Origin: Burkholderia pseudomultivorans
Lineage (GTDB): Bacteria; Pseudomonadota; Gammaproteobacteria; Burkholderiales; Burkholderiaceae
DNA: 64,000 bases
Assembly (NCBI RefSeq): GCF_902499075.1
Contig: NZ_CABVPP010000024.1
Coordinates: 1-64,000, forward strand
Reading direction: 5' to 3'
Shown here: positions 34,987-44,662 of the stretch, one piece after another
Layout: every line of letters starts with the position of its first letter
How positions within the stretch are numbered: position 1 is the stretch's first letter
Translations under genes and position numbers: made by a program
Notes under the pieces: generated by a model
What the model was told of the DNA's origin: nothing
Seen by the model: only the letters and a program-made list of their open reading frames with translations
Databases searched by the model: none

Positions 34987-36675
34987 TCAGCGGCCGAGCA
35001 TCGGCAGCTTCAGGCCGGCTTCGCGGGCCGTCTGCTGCGCGAGTTCGTAGCCGGCATCCGCATGGCGCATCACGCCCGTCGCCGGGTCGTTCAGCAGCAC
35101 GCGACCGAGACGCTCGTGCGCGTCGGCCGTGCCGTCGGCGACGATCACGACGCCCGAGTGCTGCGAGAAGCCCATGCCGACGCCGCCGCCGTGGTGCAGC
35201 GACACCCACGATGCGCCGCCTGCCGTGTTCAGCAGCGCGTTGAGCAGCGGCCAGTCGCTGACCGCGTCCGAGCCGTCCTTCATCGATTCGGTCTCGCGGT
35301 TCGGGCTCGCGACCGAACCCGTGTCGAGGTGGTCGCGGCCGATCACGATCGGCGCCTTCAGCTCGCCGTTCTTCACCATCTCGTTGAACGCCTGGCCGAG
35401 GCGGTAGCGATCCTTCACGCCGACCCAGCAGATCCGCGCCGGCAGGCCCTGGAACGCGATGCGCTCGCGCGCCATGTCGAGCCAGTTGTGCAGGTGCGGA
35501 TCGTCGGGGATCAGCTCCTTCACCTTCTGGTCGGTCTTGTAGATGTCTTCCGGATCGCCTGACAGCGCGACCCAGCGGAACGGCCCCTTGCCTTCGCAGA
35601 ACAGCGGACGGATGTACGCCGGCACGAAGCCCGGGAAGTCGAACGCGTTCTCGACACCCATTTCCAGCGCCATCTGGCGGATGTTGTTGCCGTAGTCGAG
35701 CGTCGCCGCGCCGCGTTCCTGCAGCGTCAGCATCGCGCGCACCTGGGCGGCCATCGACTGCTTCGCGACCTTCACGATGCTTTGCGGATCGACCTTCTGC
35801 GCTTCGCGCCATTGCGCGACGGTCCAGCCCTGCGGCAGGTAGCCGTTGATCGGGTCGTGCGCGCTGGTCTGGTCGGTCACGCAGTCCGGCGTGACGCCGC
35901 GCTGGACGAGCTCCGCGAACACGTCGGCCGCGTTGCCGAGCAGGCCGACCGACACTGGCTTGCCGGTGCGCTTCGCTTCCTCGATCATGCCGAGCGCTTC
36001 GTCGAGCGTCGTCGCCTTCTTGTCGACGTAGCGCGTCTTCAGGCGGAAGTCGATGCGCGTCTCGTCGCATTCGACCGCGATCATCGAGAAGCCCGCCATC
36101 GTCGCGGCCAGCGGCTGCGCGCCGCCCATCCCGCCCAGGCCGCCCGTCAGGATCCAGCGGCCCGACGGATCGCCGTTGAAGTGCTGGTTCGCGACCGAGA
36201 AGAAGGTTTCGTAGGTGCCCTGCACGATGCCCTGGCTGCCGATGTAGATCCAGCTGCCGGCCGTCATCTGGCCGTACATCATCAGGCCCTTGCGGTCGAG
36301 CTCGTGGAAGTGGTCCCAGTTCGCCCAGTGCGGCACGAGGTTCGAGTTCGCGAGCAGCACGCGCGGCGCATCCTTGTGCGTGCGGAACACGCCGACCGGC
36401 TTGCCCGACTGGATCAGCAGCGTTTCGTTTTCCTCGAGATCCTTCAGCGACGCGAGGATCTGGTCGTAGCATTCCCAGTTGCGCGCCGCGCGGCCGATGC
36501 CGCCGTACACGACCAGCGCGTGCGGATGCTCGGCGACTTCCGGGTCGAGGTTGTTCTGGATCATCCGGTAGGCCGCCTCGGCCAGCCAGGTCTTGCAGAC
36601 TTTCTCGCTGCCGCGCGGGGCGCGGATCGTGCGCGTCGGATCGAGACGGGGATCGATGTGTTTCGGATGGTTCAT
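34987..36675 (-). CDS. hutU: Urocanate hydratase (urocanase)
   Basis: HutU hydrates urocanate to imidazolonepropionate using tightly bound NAD as electrophile, the second step of the pathway. The 562-residue protein is of normal length, with the NAD-binding [13 protein letters not shown], the active-site Cys region in [24 protein letters not shown] and the C-terminal [13 protein letters not shown]. The start at [11 protein letters not shown] is chosen from the family; the open frame runs 224 codons further but crosses hutC in another frame. It follows hutC by 38 bases. Confidence 0.97.
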   Translation of the reverse strand: MNHPKHIDPRLDPTRTIRAPRGSEKVCKTWLAEAAYRMIQNNLDPEVAEHPHALVVYGGIGRAARNWECYDQILASLKDLEENETLLIQSGKPVGVFRTHKDAPRVLLANSNLVPHWANWDHFHELDRKGLMMYGQMTAGSWIYIGSQGIVQGTYETFFSVANQHFNGDPSGRWILTGGLGGMGGAQPLAATMAGFSMIAVECDETRIDFRLKTRYVDKKATTLDEALGMIEEAKRTGKPVSVGLLGNAADVFAELVQRGVTPDCVTDQTSAHDPINGYLPQGWTVAQWREAQKVDPQSIVKVAKQSMAAQVRAMLTLQERGAATLDYGNNIRQMALEMGVENAFDFPGFVPAYIRPLFCEGKGPFRWVALSGDPEDIYKTDQKVKELIPDDPHLHNWLDMARERIAFQGLPARICWVGVKDRYRLGQAFNEMVKNGELKAPIVIGRDHLDTGSVASPNRETESMKDGSDAVSDWPLLNALLNTAGGASWVSLHHGGGVGMGFSQHSGVVIVADGTADAHERLGRVLLNDPATGVMRHADAGYELAQQTAREAGLKLPMLGR

Positions 36676-36713
36676 GACGACAGCTCCCGAAGGAAATGAA
36701 ATATCAATAGGAA

Positions 36714-37409
36714 TCAGAAATGCCCGGTGAAGCGATAACGGCTGCCGGGGTGCCACAGATTCGCCACCGAGGCGACGACGCCCTGCGACCAGGTGCGCCG
36801 ATGTAAAACCAGACACGGCTCGACGTCGTCCATCCGCAGCTGCTCGCGCCGCTCGGGCGCCGGGGCCGCCGCTTCGATCCGGTATTCGACGCGCTGCAGC
36901 GGAGCCGCGCGCATCAGGTACTGGTTCGGCGTCGTGTTCGTGAAATCCTGCCGGGCGTAATCCGGCGCGACCGCCGGATTCACCCACCGCTCTTCGAGCT
37001 GGACCGGCTCGTCGTTCTCGAAGTGCAGCACCTGCGAATGAAACAGCTTCGCGCGCACGGCCACCTGCATCTCGTCGGCGAGCGCCTCGTCGGCGCGGAC
37101 CGTCTCGAGACCGAGCACGCGGGCGTGGTACGCATGCCCGCGCGCGTCGACCTCCTCCGAGATGCTGCGGATCGCCACCAGCGTCGACTCGTACTTCGGC
37201 CGCGCGACGTAGGTGCCCGCGCCCTTCATGCGGGTCAGCACCTGCTCGGCCGTCAACTCGCGCAGCGCGCGGTTGACGGTCATGCGCGCGACCCCGAACT
37301 CGCGGGCCAGTTCGTTCTCGGACGGCACCTGGTCGCCCTCGGCCCACTCGCCGGCGTGGATGCGGCCCAGGATGAAGTCCTTGATCTCCTGGTAGACCGG
37401 CGCGTTCAT
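36714..37409 (-). CDS. hutC: Histidine utilisation repressor (GntR/HutC family)
   Basis: HutC represses the hut operon until urocanate binds. The 231-residue protein has a GntR winged helix (about 5-70, with [21 protein letters not shown] and [22 protein letters not shown]) and a UTRA ligand-binding domain (about 90-231). The start at 37409 (MNAPVYQ) fits the family; the longer arginine-rich frame upstream overlaps the hutH end. It lies 4 bases after hutH and so is autoregulated. Two CTTGTCTAGACAAG-type operators upstream of hutH are its likely targets. Confidence 0.95.
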   Translation of the reverse strand: MNAPVYQEIKDFILGRIHAGEWAEGDQVPSENELAREFGVARMTVNRALRELTAEQVLTRMKGAGTYVARPKYESTLVAIRSISEEVDARGHAYHARVLGLETVRADEALADEMQVAVRAKLFHSQVLHFENDEPVQLEERWVNPAVAPDYARQDFTNTTPNQYLMRAAPLQRVEYRIEAAAPAPERREQLRMDDVEPCLVLHRRTWSQGVVASVANLWHPGSRYRFTGHF

Positions 37410-37413
37410 CGGC

Positions 37414-38937
37414 TTACTGTTCCGACGCGAACGAGAACGGCGCGACCTTCGCGAACGCACGCTCGCCGACGAGCTTCGCGATCACCGCGATGTCCGGTGC
37501 GAAGTAGTGGTCGAGCTCGTAGTGCGCGACCTTGCTGCGGATCGTTTCCATCACGCCGGCGAGCTTCGGGCTCGTGTGGTACGGCGCGCGCAGGTCGACG
37601 CCCTGGGCGGCGGCCAGCAGTTCGATCGCGAGGATGTGCTTGGTGTTGTCCGCGATGTCGGCGAGCTTGCGCGCGGCGAACGTCGCCATCGACACGTGGT
37701 CTTCCTGGTTCGCCGAGGTCGGCAGCGAGTCGACCGAAGCCGGATGCGCGAGCGTCTTGTTTTCCGAGGCCAGCGCGGCGGCCGTCACGTGGGCGATCAT
37801 GAAGCCCGAGTTCACGCCGCCGTCCTTCACGAGGAACGGGGGCAGGCCCGACAGCGTCGCGTCGATCAGCAGCGCGATGCGGCGCTCGGCCAGCGCGCCG
37901 ATTTCCGATGCGGCGAGCGCGAGGTTGTCGGCCGCGAACGCGACGGGCTCGGCGTGGAAGTTGCCGCCCGACAGCACTTCGCCGGTATCCGGGAAGATCA
38001 GCGGGTTGTCCGACACGGCGTTCGCCTCGACCAGCAGCACGTCGGCCGCGTGGCGCATCTGGTCCAGGCACGCGCCCATCACCTGCGGCTGGCAGCGCAG
38101 GCTGTACGGATCCTGCACCTTGTCGCAGTCGCGGTGCGACTGGTTGATCGGCGAGCCTTCGAGCAGTTCGCGGTAAGCCGCGGCCGCGTCGATCTGGCCT
38201 TGATGACCGCGCAGTTCGTGGATGCGCGCGTCGAACGGCTTCACCGAGCCGGCGGCCGCGTCGACCGACAGCGCGCCCGCGACCAGCGCGGTGCGATACA
38301 GGTCTTCGATCGCGAACATGTTGTCGAGCGCCAGCGCGGTCGATGCCTGCGTGCCGTTCAGCAGCGCGAGGCCTTCCTTCGCCTGCAGCGTCAGCGGCGC
38401 GAGGCCCGCGACGCGCAGACCGTCGAGTGCGCTGGCGCGCTCGCCGCGGATGAACACTTCACCGACGCCGAGCAGCACGGCCGACATGTGCGCGAGCGGC
38501 GCGAGGTCGCCCGATGCGCCGACCGAGCCCTTCACCGGGATCAGCGGCAGCACGTCGGCGTTGAACAGCGTGATCAGCGCGTCCATCACCTCGCGGCGGA
38601 TGCCCGAGTGGCCGCGGCCGAGGCTCGACAGCTTCAGCGCCATCAGCAGGCGCACCGACGAGCGCGCCATCGGCTCGCCCACGCCGACCGCGTGCGACAG
38701 CACGAGGTTCTTCTGCAGCAGTTCGAGCTGGTCGTGCGGGATATGCGTGCTGGCCAGGCGGCCGAAGCCCGTGTTGATGCCGTACGCCGGCTCGCCCTTC
38801 GCGGCGATGTCGGCGACCGCCTTCGCGCCGGCGTCGATCTTCGCGAAGCTGGCCGGGTCGAGCTTCAGCTGCACGGACTCGCGTGCGATCCGACGCAGTT
38901 GCGGGAGGGTCAGGTGGCCGGGGGTAAGCGTGATCAT
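37414..38937 (-). CDS. hutH: Histidine ammonia-lyase
   Basis: HutH removes ammonia from histidine to give urocanate, the first step of the pathway. The 507-residue protein contains the self-processing MIO triad Ala-Ser-Gly at residues 141-143 ([11 protein letters not shown]) and the other family motifs [24 protein letters not shown] and [15 protein letters not shown]. It is the first gene of the operon, directly behind the HutC-controlled promoter; the ATG at 38937 is the family start. Confidence 0.97.
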   Translation of the reverse strand: MITLTPGHLTLPQLRRIARESVQLKLDPASFAKIDAGAKAVADIAAKGEPAYGINTGFGRLASTHIPHDQLELLQKNLVLSHAVGVGEPMARSSVRLLMALKLSSLGRGHSGIRREVMDALITLFNADVLPLIPVKGSVGASGDLAPLAHMSAVLLGVGEVFIRGERASALDGLRVAGLAPLTLQAKEGLALLNGTQASTALALDNMFAIEDLYRTALVAGALSVDAAAGSVKPFDARIHELRGHQGQIDAAAAYRELLEGSPINQSHRDCDKVQDPYSLRCQPQVMGACLDQMRHAADVLLVEANAVSDNPLIFPDTGEVLSGGNFHAEPVAFAADNLALAASEIGALAERRIALLIDATLSGLPPFLVKDGGVNSGFMIAHVTAAALASENKTLAHPASVDSLPTSANQEDHVSMATFAARKLADIADNTKHILAIELLAAAQGVDLRAPYHTSPKLAGVMETIRSKVAHYELDHYFAPDIAVIAKLVGERAFAKVAPFSFASEQ

Positions 38938-38946
38938 GTGAGCAAT

Positions 38947-39005
38947 CCTGTCTAGACAAGTTCGGGATGGATTGCAGTGTAGCCATCCAAACTTGTCTAG
39001 ACAAC
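38947..39005 (-). promoter_or_regulatory. hut operon promoter with two HutC operators
   Basis: Two near-perfect copies of CTTGTCTAGACAAG lie at 38947-38960 and 38992-39005, 45 bp apart. On the minus strand TTGTCT (39004-38999) inside the upstream copy, a 17-base spacer and TACACT (38981-38976) form a good sigma-70 promoter. The downstream copy covers the first transcribed bases. HutC bound at both would block polymerase. Confidence 0.85.
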
Positions 39006-39089
39006 CCGTTTTCACCGATTTCGACTCAGGAGTTTCCCTGATGTCCGCCCCGGCCCGCCGGCTCGGCCCGCGGCACCGCGGGTTTAACA

Positions 39090-39121
39090 TATGTTGCAGT
39101 TATTTTGTCTTTGGCAACATA
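39090..39121. promoter_or_regulatory. Inverted repeat upstream of the ABC binding-protein gene
   Basis: TATGTTGC (39090-39097) and GCAACATA (39114-39121) are perfect 8-bp arms with a 16-base AT-rich spacer, 30 bases before the gene. This looks like an operator for an unidentified regulator. Confidence 0.55.
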
Positions 39122-39151
39122 CGGATCACCATTCGTCTACGGAGATCCGCC

Positions 39152-40057
39152 ATGAACTTCCCGTCCCGGCTCGCCGCCCTGCTCGTCGCCGCCGGCGCGC
39201 TTGCCGGCGGCGCAGCGCACGCCGCCGAACCGCTCTCGGGCACGCTCGAGAAGATCCGGCAGAACAACCTGATCTCGATCGGCCATCGCGAAACCTCGGT
39301 GCCGTTCTCGTACGTCGATGCGAGCGGCAAGGTGATCGGCTTCTCGCAGGATCTGTGCGACCGCGTGATCGCCGCCGTGAAGGCGCGCACCGGCAAACCC
39401 GACCTGCAGGTGCGCTTCATCCCGGTCACGTCGCAGAACCGCATTCCGCTCGTGCAGAACGGCACCGTCGATCTCGAATGCGGCGTGACGACCAATCTCG
39501 CCGCGCGTCATGCGCAGGTCGCGTTCTCGACCACCTTCTTCGTCGCGACGACGCGCCTGCTCACGCGCACGAACTCGGGCATCCGCGACTTTCCCGATCT
39601 CGCCGGCAAGACGGTCGTGACGAACCAGGGCACGACGTCCGAACGCCTGCTGCGCAAGATGAACGAGGAAAAGAAGATGAACATGCAGATCATCAGCGCG
39701 AAGGACTACGGCGAAGGACGCCTCACGCTCGAATCGGGCCGCGCGGCCGCGTACATGATGGACGACGTGCTGCTCGCGGGCGTGCGCCAGCTCGCCGCGA
39801 AGCCGGCCGACTGGCAGATCGTCGGCACGCCGCAGTCGTCGGAAGCCTACGGGTTCATGCTGCGCAAGGACGATCCGCAGTTCAAGGCGCTCGTCGACGG
39901 CGTGCTTGTCCAGATGATGAAGCGCGGCGAGATCGACGCACTGTACGACAAGTGGTTCATGAAGCCGGTGCCGCCGAAGGGGCTGTCGTTCGACTTCCCG
40001 ATGAGCGACGTGATCAAGGCGCGCTACGCGGCGCCGAACGACATGCCGCTCGAATGA
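39152..40057 (+). CDS. ABC transporter glutamate/aspartate-type substrate-binding protein
   Basis: A 301-residue periplasmic binding protein of family 3 (amino acids). The signal peptide MNFPSRLAALLVAAGALAGGAAHA is cleaved before AEPLSG. The mature part has IGHRETSVPFSYVDASGKVIGFSQDLCDRV, closely matching GltI-type glutamate/aspartate binders, and DLECGVTTN. GGAG lies just before the ATG at 39152; the open frame starting at 38972 crosses the hut promoter and is not used. No permease or ATPase gene follows, so it is an orphan binding protein, divergent from hutH. Its link to histidine use is only positional. Confidence 0.92.
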   Translation: MNFPSRLAALLVAAGALAGGAAHAAEPLSGTLEKIRQNNLISIGHRETSVPFSYVDASGKVIGFSQDLCDRVIAAVKARTGKPDLQVRFIPVTSQNRIPLVQNGTVDLECGVTTNLAARHAQVAFSTTFFVATTRLLTRTNSGIRDFPDLAGKTVVTNQGTTSERLLRKMNEEKKMNMQIISAKDYGEGRLTLESGRAAAYMMDDVLLAGVRQLAAKPADWQIVGTPQSSEAYGFMLRKDDPQFKALVDGVLVQMMKRGEIDALYDKWFMKPVPPKGLSFDFPMSDVIKARYAAPNDMPLE

Positions 40058-40070
40058 GCGCCGGCGCCGC

Positions 40071-40850
40071 TCACGTGCGCGGCCACGCGACGCACGCCGC
40101 GTAGTCGGGCGCCGCGTCGAGCCACGCGGCGTCGAACGCGGCCACGCCGGCGGCGGGCGCGGCCGGCGCGACGATCGTCGTCGCGGGCGTTGCCGCGTCG
40201 CGCGGCGGCACGACCGCGAACGCGCCGAGCCCGCCGACGATGCCCGTGCCGAGCGCCTTGAGCAGCGCCTCCTTCGCGGCCCACACGCGCATGAACGCGG
40301 GTGCGCGCGCCGCGTCGGGCAGGCTGTCGAGATAGGCCGACTCGGCCGGCGCGCACACTTCGCGCGTGAGCGCACGCCAGTCGGTCGGTCGGCGGCACGA
40401 TTCGATGTCGATGCCGACGCGGCCGGCGGGCGCCCACGCGATCAGCGCATGGTCGCCCGAGTGCGATACGTTGAAGTCGAGCGACGTGCAATGCGCGGCA
40501 TCCAGCGACGGACGGCCCGACGCATCGACGACGATCGCGACCGCATCCGGCGCGACGCCCAGCGCCGCACCGAGCAATTCGCGCAGCGCGGCGCGCGTCG
40601 CGGCGCTGCGCACCGCGTCGTCGTGCCTCAGAAAGCGGGCGGCCCGCGCCCGCTCGGCGTCGCTCAACGACGCATACGCGGGCGACGCGAGCGGCACGTT
40701 CCAGTCGAAATCGATGCGGACGATCCGCACGCCGGCGCGGGACGCGGCAGGCGGTGCGTCGAGCGCGTGCATGCGATACGCGCGCGGCGTGTCGGCGGAA
40801 GCATCGAGAGCGGGCGGACGGGACATCGGATGTGCGGCGGGCTGTGACAT
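40071..40850 (-). CDS. 4'-phosphopantetheinyl transferase (Sfp type)
   Basis: A 259-residue Sfp-superfamily enzyme that moves the phosphopantetheine arm of CoA to a carrier-protein serine. The magnesium-binding motif GRVGIDIESCRR and the WAAKEALLKALGTG helix are both present, and FNVSHSGDHAL matches the conserved SHS region. Length is between AcpS and long Sfp forms. No carrier protein or synthase gene is nearby, so the target may be remote (polyketide/nonribosomal systems or fatty acid ACP). The start at 40850 is preferred over 40892; neither has a strong ribosome site. Confidence 0.88.
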   Translation of the reverse strand: MSQPAAHPMSRPPALDASADTPRAYRMHALDAPPAASRAGVRIVRIDFDWNVPLASPAYASLSDAERARAARFLRHDDAVRSAATRAALRELLGAALGVAPDAVAIVVDASGRPSLDAAHCTSLDFNVSHSGDHALIAWAPAGRVGIDIESCRRPTDWRALTREVCAPAESAYLDSLPDAARAPAFMRVWAAKEALLKALGTGIVGGLGAFAVVPPRDAATPATTIVAPAAPAAGVAAFDAAWLDAAPDYAACVAWPRT

Positions 40851-40910
40851 GAAACGTCCGATGTTAATCGATCGCGCCGGCGCGCGATCCATGTCGTGTC
40901 GCGTGCGCCG

Positions 40911-41951
40911 CTACCCGTTCGCGACGACACCCGGCACGCCGATGCCCGTCGGCCGCTCGCGCAGCGCCGGATGGCGCGCATGCGCGTAGCCCGGCGCATC
41001 GGCCGGCAGCGCGCCGTGCTGCAGCCAGTACAGCGCGAGCGGCCACAGCGTGTCGGTAAAGCGGCTGTGGAAAAACGCGAAATGGCCGATCGCCTCGACG
41101 CCGATGTCGCGCGGCGCGATCCGCCAGTGCGTGACGTCGCTGCCGGTGTAGTAGCCGACCAGCCGCTCGATCGCGTCGACGGTGCCGAATTCGTCGTCGT
41201 CGAGACCGATCGCGAGCATCGGCGCGGTCAGCCGCGCGAAGCGCGCGGGCAGCGCGGCGCGGCCCGCGGCGGTTTCGGCCAGCAGGCCGCCGGTGTAGAC
41301 GTCCTCGAAACGCGGCCGCGAGCGCGCCCACGACAGCGCGACGCCGCGCGGCGTGTCCTCCATCCAGCCGAGCCGCTTCGCGGGCACGTAGCCGAACACG
41401 GCCGCGAGCGCCGGCATCGCGACGTGCCACTTCCACCACATGCGCCGCCGCACGGCCGGCAGATAGTCGCGCCAGTACGCGTACTGCGAACCGACCGTCA
41501 GCACATGCCGCACCTGCACGTTCGACGCGGCAAGCCCGAGCGCGAACCCGCCGACGCTGTGCGCGACCACGTCGAGCGGCTGCCCCGGAAACGCGTCGCG
41601 CGCGTATTGCAGCGCAGCCTCGCAGTCGAGCCGCCCCCAGTCGAGCCAGTTCGCCCGCAGCGTCGCGAGCCGCTCGGGGCGCGACCCGCCGATGCCGCGA
41701 TAGTCGTACACGAGCACGTCGCGCCCCTGTGCGAACAGCCAGGCCGCGAAACGGAAGTAGTAGTCGCAGCGCACCGAGGTCGCGCAATTGACGACCGTCA
41801 CCGGCCGCCCGGCCGCGCCGCCGCGATGCCGCCACACATGGCCGCGCAGCGCGTAGCCGTCGGCCGCGCGCAGCGTCACGGGTTCGGGCGGCAGCGCGCC
41901 CGTTTTGCGTTCGCCGCGCGCCGGCTCGCTTCCTTCGTTCGAAATCGTCAT
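40911..41951 (-). CDS. Alpha/beta hydrolase
   Basis: A 346-residue alpha/beta hydrolase. The nucleophile elbow is VVAHSVGGFALG (Ser in HSVGG), the oxyanion region VVNCATSVRCDYYFRFA, and the C-terminal catalytic His is likely in AIGHFAFF. It starts with a family-like domain opening PVTLRAADGYALRGHVW and has no signal peptide. Substrate unknown. AGGAGACAGG precedes the ATG. It lies 60 bases upstream of the phosphopantetheinyl transferase on the same strand, so they may share a transcript. The 232-base gap to the divergent LysR gene shows no motif I can name. Confidence 0.85.
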   Translation of the reverse strand: MTISNEGSEPARGERKTGALPPEPVTLRAADGYALRGHVWRHRGGAAGRPVTVVNCATSVRCDYYFRFAAWLFAQGRDVLVYDYRGIGGSRPERLATLRANWLDWGRLDCEAALQYARDAFPGQPLDVVAHSVGGFALGLAASNVQVRHVLTVGSQYAYWRDYLPAVRRRMWWKWHVAMPALAAVFGYVPAKRLGWMEDTPRGVALSWARSRPRFEDVYTGGLLAETAAGRAALPARFARLTAPMLAIGLDDDEFGTVDAIERLVGYYTGSDVTHWRIAPRDIGVEAIGHFAFFHSRFTDTLWPLALYWLQHGALPADAPGYAHARHPALRERPTGIGVPGVVANG

Positions 41952-42183
41952 CCTGTCTCCTGTCGATCGCGGCCGGCGCTGCGGCGCCTGCCGTCGATCC
42001 GTGCTTCATGCCCGATCGGGCTCGGCGCTGCAGCGCGCGGCCCGTTCGTCCGCCACGCGGCCAGTGCGCGCCGCCTGATGCGGGAACCGCGACGCACCGG
42101 CGCGCGGCCGCCCGCCTCCATTGAACTTGACGCGCGCCGCGTTCTCAACCAATCTTGCTGCTTCGTTCGCATGAGCCACACGC

Positions 42184-43125
42184 ATGTCAACGCCGCTCGT
42201 TCGTCTCCCGTCGCTGGACCTCGTCCGCGGTTTCGTCGCGGTCGGACGCCGCATGAGCATCACGCTCGCCGCGCAGGATCTGTGCGTCACGCAGTCGGCG
42301 GTCAGCCGGCAGATCCACGCGCTCGAAGCCCATCTCGGTGTCGCACTGCTGCGGCGCGGCTACCGGACCATCGCGTTCACGCCGGAAGGCGAGCGGCTGT
42401 TCCGCGCCGCCGATGCGGCGCTGCACAGCCTGCAGGACACCGTCGCGTCGCTCGCGGCCGCGCGCGAGCGCCAGCCGGTCACGATCACCGCGAGCATCGG
42501 CGTTACCGCACTGTGGCTGCTGCCGCGACTCGGGCGCCTGCAGGCGCGTCTGCCGGAGATCGACCTGCGCGTGGCCGCGAACGACAAGGTACTCGATTTG
42601 CGCACCGAAGGCATCGACCTCGGGATTCGCTACTGTCCGCGCGACCGCGCGCCGGGCGGCGCGCTGCGCCTGTTCGATGAGATCGTGCTGCCGGTCGCGC
42701 ACCCGGCGCTCGCCGCACGCCCGCTCGTCGACGCCGCCGCGCTCGCCGACCACGTACTGCTCGAGTTCGACGGACCGCAGCAGCCCCACCTGCAATGGCG
42801 CACGCACCTGCACGCGGCCGGGCTCGGCGACGCGCGCCCGAAGGGCGTGCTGCGCTTCAACCAGTACGATCAGGTGATCCAGGCTGCAATCGCGGGCCAA
42901 GGCGTCGCGCTCGGGCGGCTCGCGCTGGTCGCGCCGATGCTGTCGGACGGGCGGCTCGCGGTGCTCGGCCCGCGCCCGCGCGCGCAGCCGGATCCGTACG
43001 GCTACTGGCTGTTCCAGCACGATGCGGCACCGCGGCGCGAAGTCGCCGAGGTGCGCGACTGGATGCTCGCGGAAGCCGCCGAATGCGATGCGATGATCCG
43101 CGCGCACGACGCGGCGCGGGACTGA
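42184..43125 (+). CDS. LysR family regulator (GcvA-like)
   Basis: A 313-residue LysR protein. The helix-turn-helix (MSITLAAQDLCVTQSAVSRQIHALE) and the following LRRGYRTIAFTPEGERLF match the GcvA subgroup, and a ligand domain follows from about 95. The opening PSLDLVRGFVAVGRRMS fits that subgroup. It is divergent from the alpha/beta hydrolase and followed after 165 bases by an MFS transporter in the same direction. Either neighbour could be its target. Confidence 0.9.
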   Translation: MSTPLVRLPSLDLVRGFVAVGRRMSITLAAQDLCVTQSAVSRQIHALEAHLGVALLRRGYRTIAFTPEGERLFRAADAALHSLQDTVASLAAARERQPVTITASIGVTALWLLPRLGRLQARLPEIDLRVAANDKVLDLRTEGIDLGIRYCPRDRAPGGALRLFDEIVLPVAHPALAARPLVDAAALADHVLLEFDGPQQPHLQWRTHLHAAGLGDARPKGVLRFNQYDQVIQAAIAGQGVALGRLALVAPMLSDGRLAVLGPRPRAQPDPYGYWLFQHDAAPRREVAEVRDWMLAEAAECDAMIRAHDAARD

Positions 43126-43290
43126 ACGCGCGTCGATCGTCGCAATGCAGCCGAGGCCGGCCGCCCGCCGCCTCGCATTCCCGCCACGCATGCGAACCTG
43201 ACCGAATGATCGCTTGAGCCGGCGCCGGCCCGATCGTCTAATCGGACCAGACGCGGCCCTTGCGCCGCGCGCGTTCATCCGGAGACCCGC

Positions 43291-44523
43291 ATGACCCCGA
43301 TCGAGCAAGACGTCCGACGCCGCTGGCTGCCCGTGCTCGCGGGCGGCCTCATCATGGGTGCCGCGCTCGGCATCCGCCACGTGCAGGGCCTGTTCCTCGC
43401 GCCCGTCACGCTCGACCACGGCTGGTCGCGCGAAGCGTTCGGCCTCGCGCTCGCGTTGCAGAACCTGATCTGGGGCGTCGCGCAGCCGTTCACCGGCATG
43501 CTCGCCGACCGCTTCGGCTCGGTGCGCGTGATCGTCGTCGGGATGCTGCTGTACGCGGCCGGGCTCGTCACGATGGCGCATGCGACGTCGACCGGCGTAT
43601 TTACGGTCGGCGCCGGGCTCGTGATCGGCATCGCGCTGTCGGGCTCCGCGTTCGCGTCGATCTACGGCGCGCTCAGCCGCCTGTTCCCGCCCGACCGGCG
43701 CGGCTGGGCGCTCGGCGTCGCCGGCGCGATCGGCGGGCTCGGCCAGTTCTGCATGGTGCCCGTCGCGCAGGAACTGATCGGCGGCATCGGCTGGCAGCAT
43801 GCGTTCATTGCGCTGGCTGTCGTCGCGGCGCTGCTCGCGCCGCTCGCCGTGCTGCTGCGCGACCGCCCCGCCGAGGCTGCGGGCGCCGCCGCCGATGCCG
43901 ATCAGTCGATCGGCGACGCGGTGCGCGAGGCGTTCGCGCATCGCGGCTTCTGGCTGCTCAATGCCGGCTTCTTCGCGTGCGGCTTCCAGCTCGCGTTCAT
44001 CGCGACGCACCTGCCCGCCTACCTGCTCGATCACGGACTGCCGGCGCGCCACGCCAGCGTCGCGCTTGCGCTGATCGCACTGACCAACGTGGCCGGCACT
44101 TACGCGTGCGGTCATCTCGGCGGCCTGCTGCGGCGCAAGTACGTGCTGTCCGTGCTGTACCTCATGCGTGCGCTCGCGATGGCCGTGTTCGTCGCCGCGC
44201 CGCTGTCGCCCGCGAGCGTCTACGTGTTCGCTGCCGTGATGGGCTTCACGTGGCTCGGCACGGTGCCGCTGACCAACGGCGTGATCTCGCAGGTGTTCGG
44301 CGTGCGCTATATCGCGACGCTGTTCGGCTTCGTGTTCTTCGGGCACCAGCTCGGCAGTTTCTTCGGCGTGTGGCTCGGCGCGCTCGTGTACGACGCGATG
44401 CATTCGTACCTGCCGCTGTGGCTCGGCTCGATCGCGCTCGGCGTGCTGGCGGCGCTCCTGCATCTGCCGATCGACGACGCGCGCGTCGCGCGCCGCGCGC
44501 CGGGCGAGGCCGCGTGGGCATGA
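43291..44523 (+). CDS. MFS transporter (oxalate/formate antiporter-like)
   Basis: A 410-residue inner-membrane transporter with 12 hydrophobic segments. The N-terminal half has DHGWSREAFGLALALQNLIWG and GMLADRFGSVRVIVVG, seen in monocarboxylate/oxalate-formate-type MFS proteins of Burkholderia. Substrate unknown. The gene follows a GcvA-like LysR gene, and its stop overlaps the start of a very small ORF (ATGA). Confidence 0.88.
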   Translation: MTPIEQDVRRRWLPVLAGGLIMGAALGIRHVQGLFLAPVTLDHGWSREAFGLALALQNLIWGVAQPFTGMLADRFGSVRVIVVGMLLYAAGLVTMAHATSTGVFTVGAGLVIGIALSGSAFASIYGALSRLFPPDRRGWALGVAGAIGGLGQFCMVPVAQELIGGIGWQHAFIALAVVAALLAPLAVLLRDRPAEAAGAAADADQSIGDAVREAFAHRGFWLLNAGFFACGFQLAFIATHLPAYLLDHGLPARHASVALALIALTNVAGTYACGHLGGLLRRKYVLSVLYLMRALAMAVFVAAPLSPASVYVFAAVMGFTWLGTVPLTNGVISQVFGVRYIATLFGFVFFGHQLGSFFGVWLGALVYDAMHSYLPLWLGSIALGVLAALLHLPIDDARVARRAPGEAAWA

Positions 44524-44636
44524 TCCGCGCGACGCTCGCCGCCACCGCGCTCGCGTTCGTCGCGTGGTGCGGCGCCGCCTACTTCGATCCACACGTCGCG
44601 TTCGCGCTGCTCGAACACGTCGCGTTCTGCAATTGA
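44520..44636 (+). CDS. Possible 38-residue membrane microprotein
   Basis: A short ORF whose ATG overlaps the MFS stop as ATGA, giving MIRATLAATALAFVAWCGAA as a single hydrophobic segment followed by a short polar and hydrophobic tail with two more aromatics and a Cys near the end. Tight coupling and the membrane-like N-terminus argue for a real small protein, perhaps a partner of the transporter. No family is recognisable and chance cannot be excluded at this GC content. Confidence 0.4.
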   Translation: MIRATLAATALAFVAWCGAAYFDPHVAFALLEHVAFCN

Positions 44637-44662
44637 AGGCGCGTGCCGCGCCGGCGTCGGGC

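Noticed and set aside
36676-37347. Long N-terminal extension of hutU
   Set aside because: It crosses hutC in another frame, and the family start MNHPKHID is clear.
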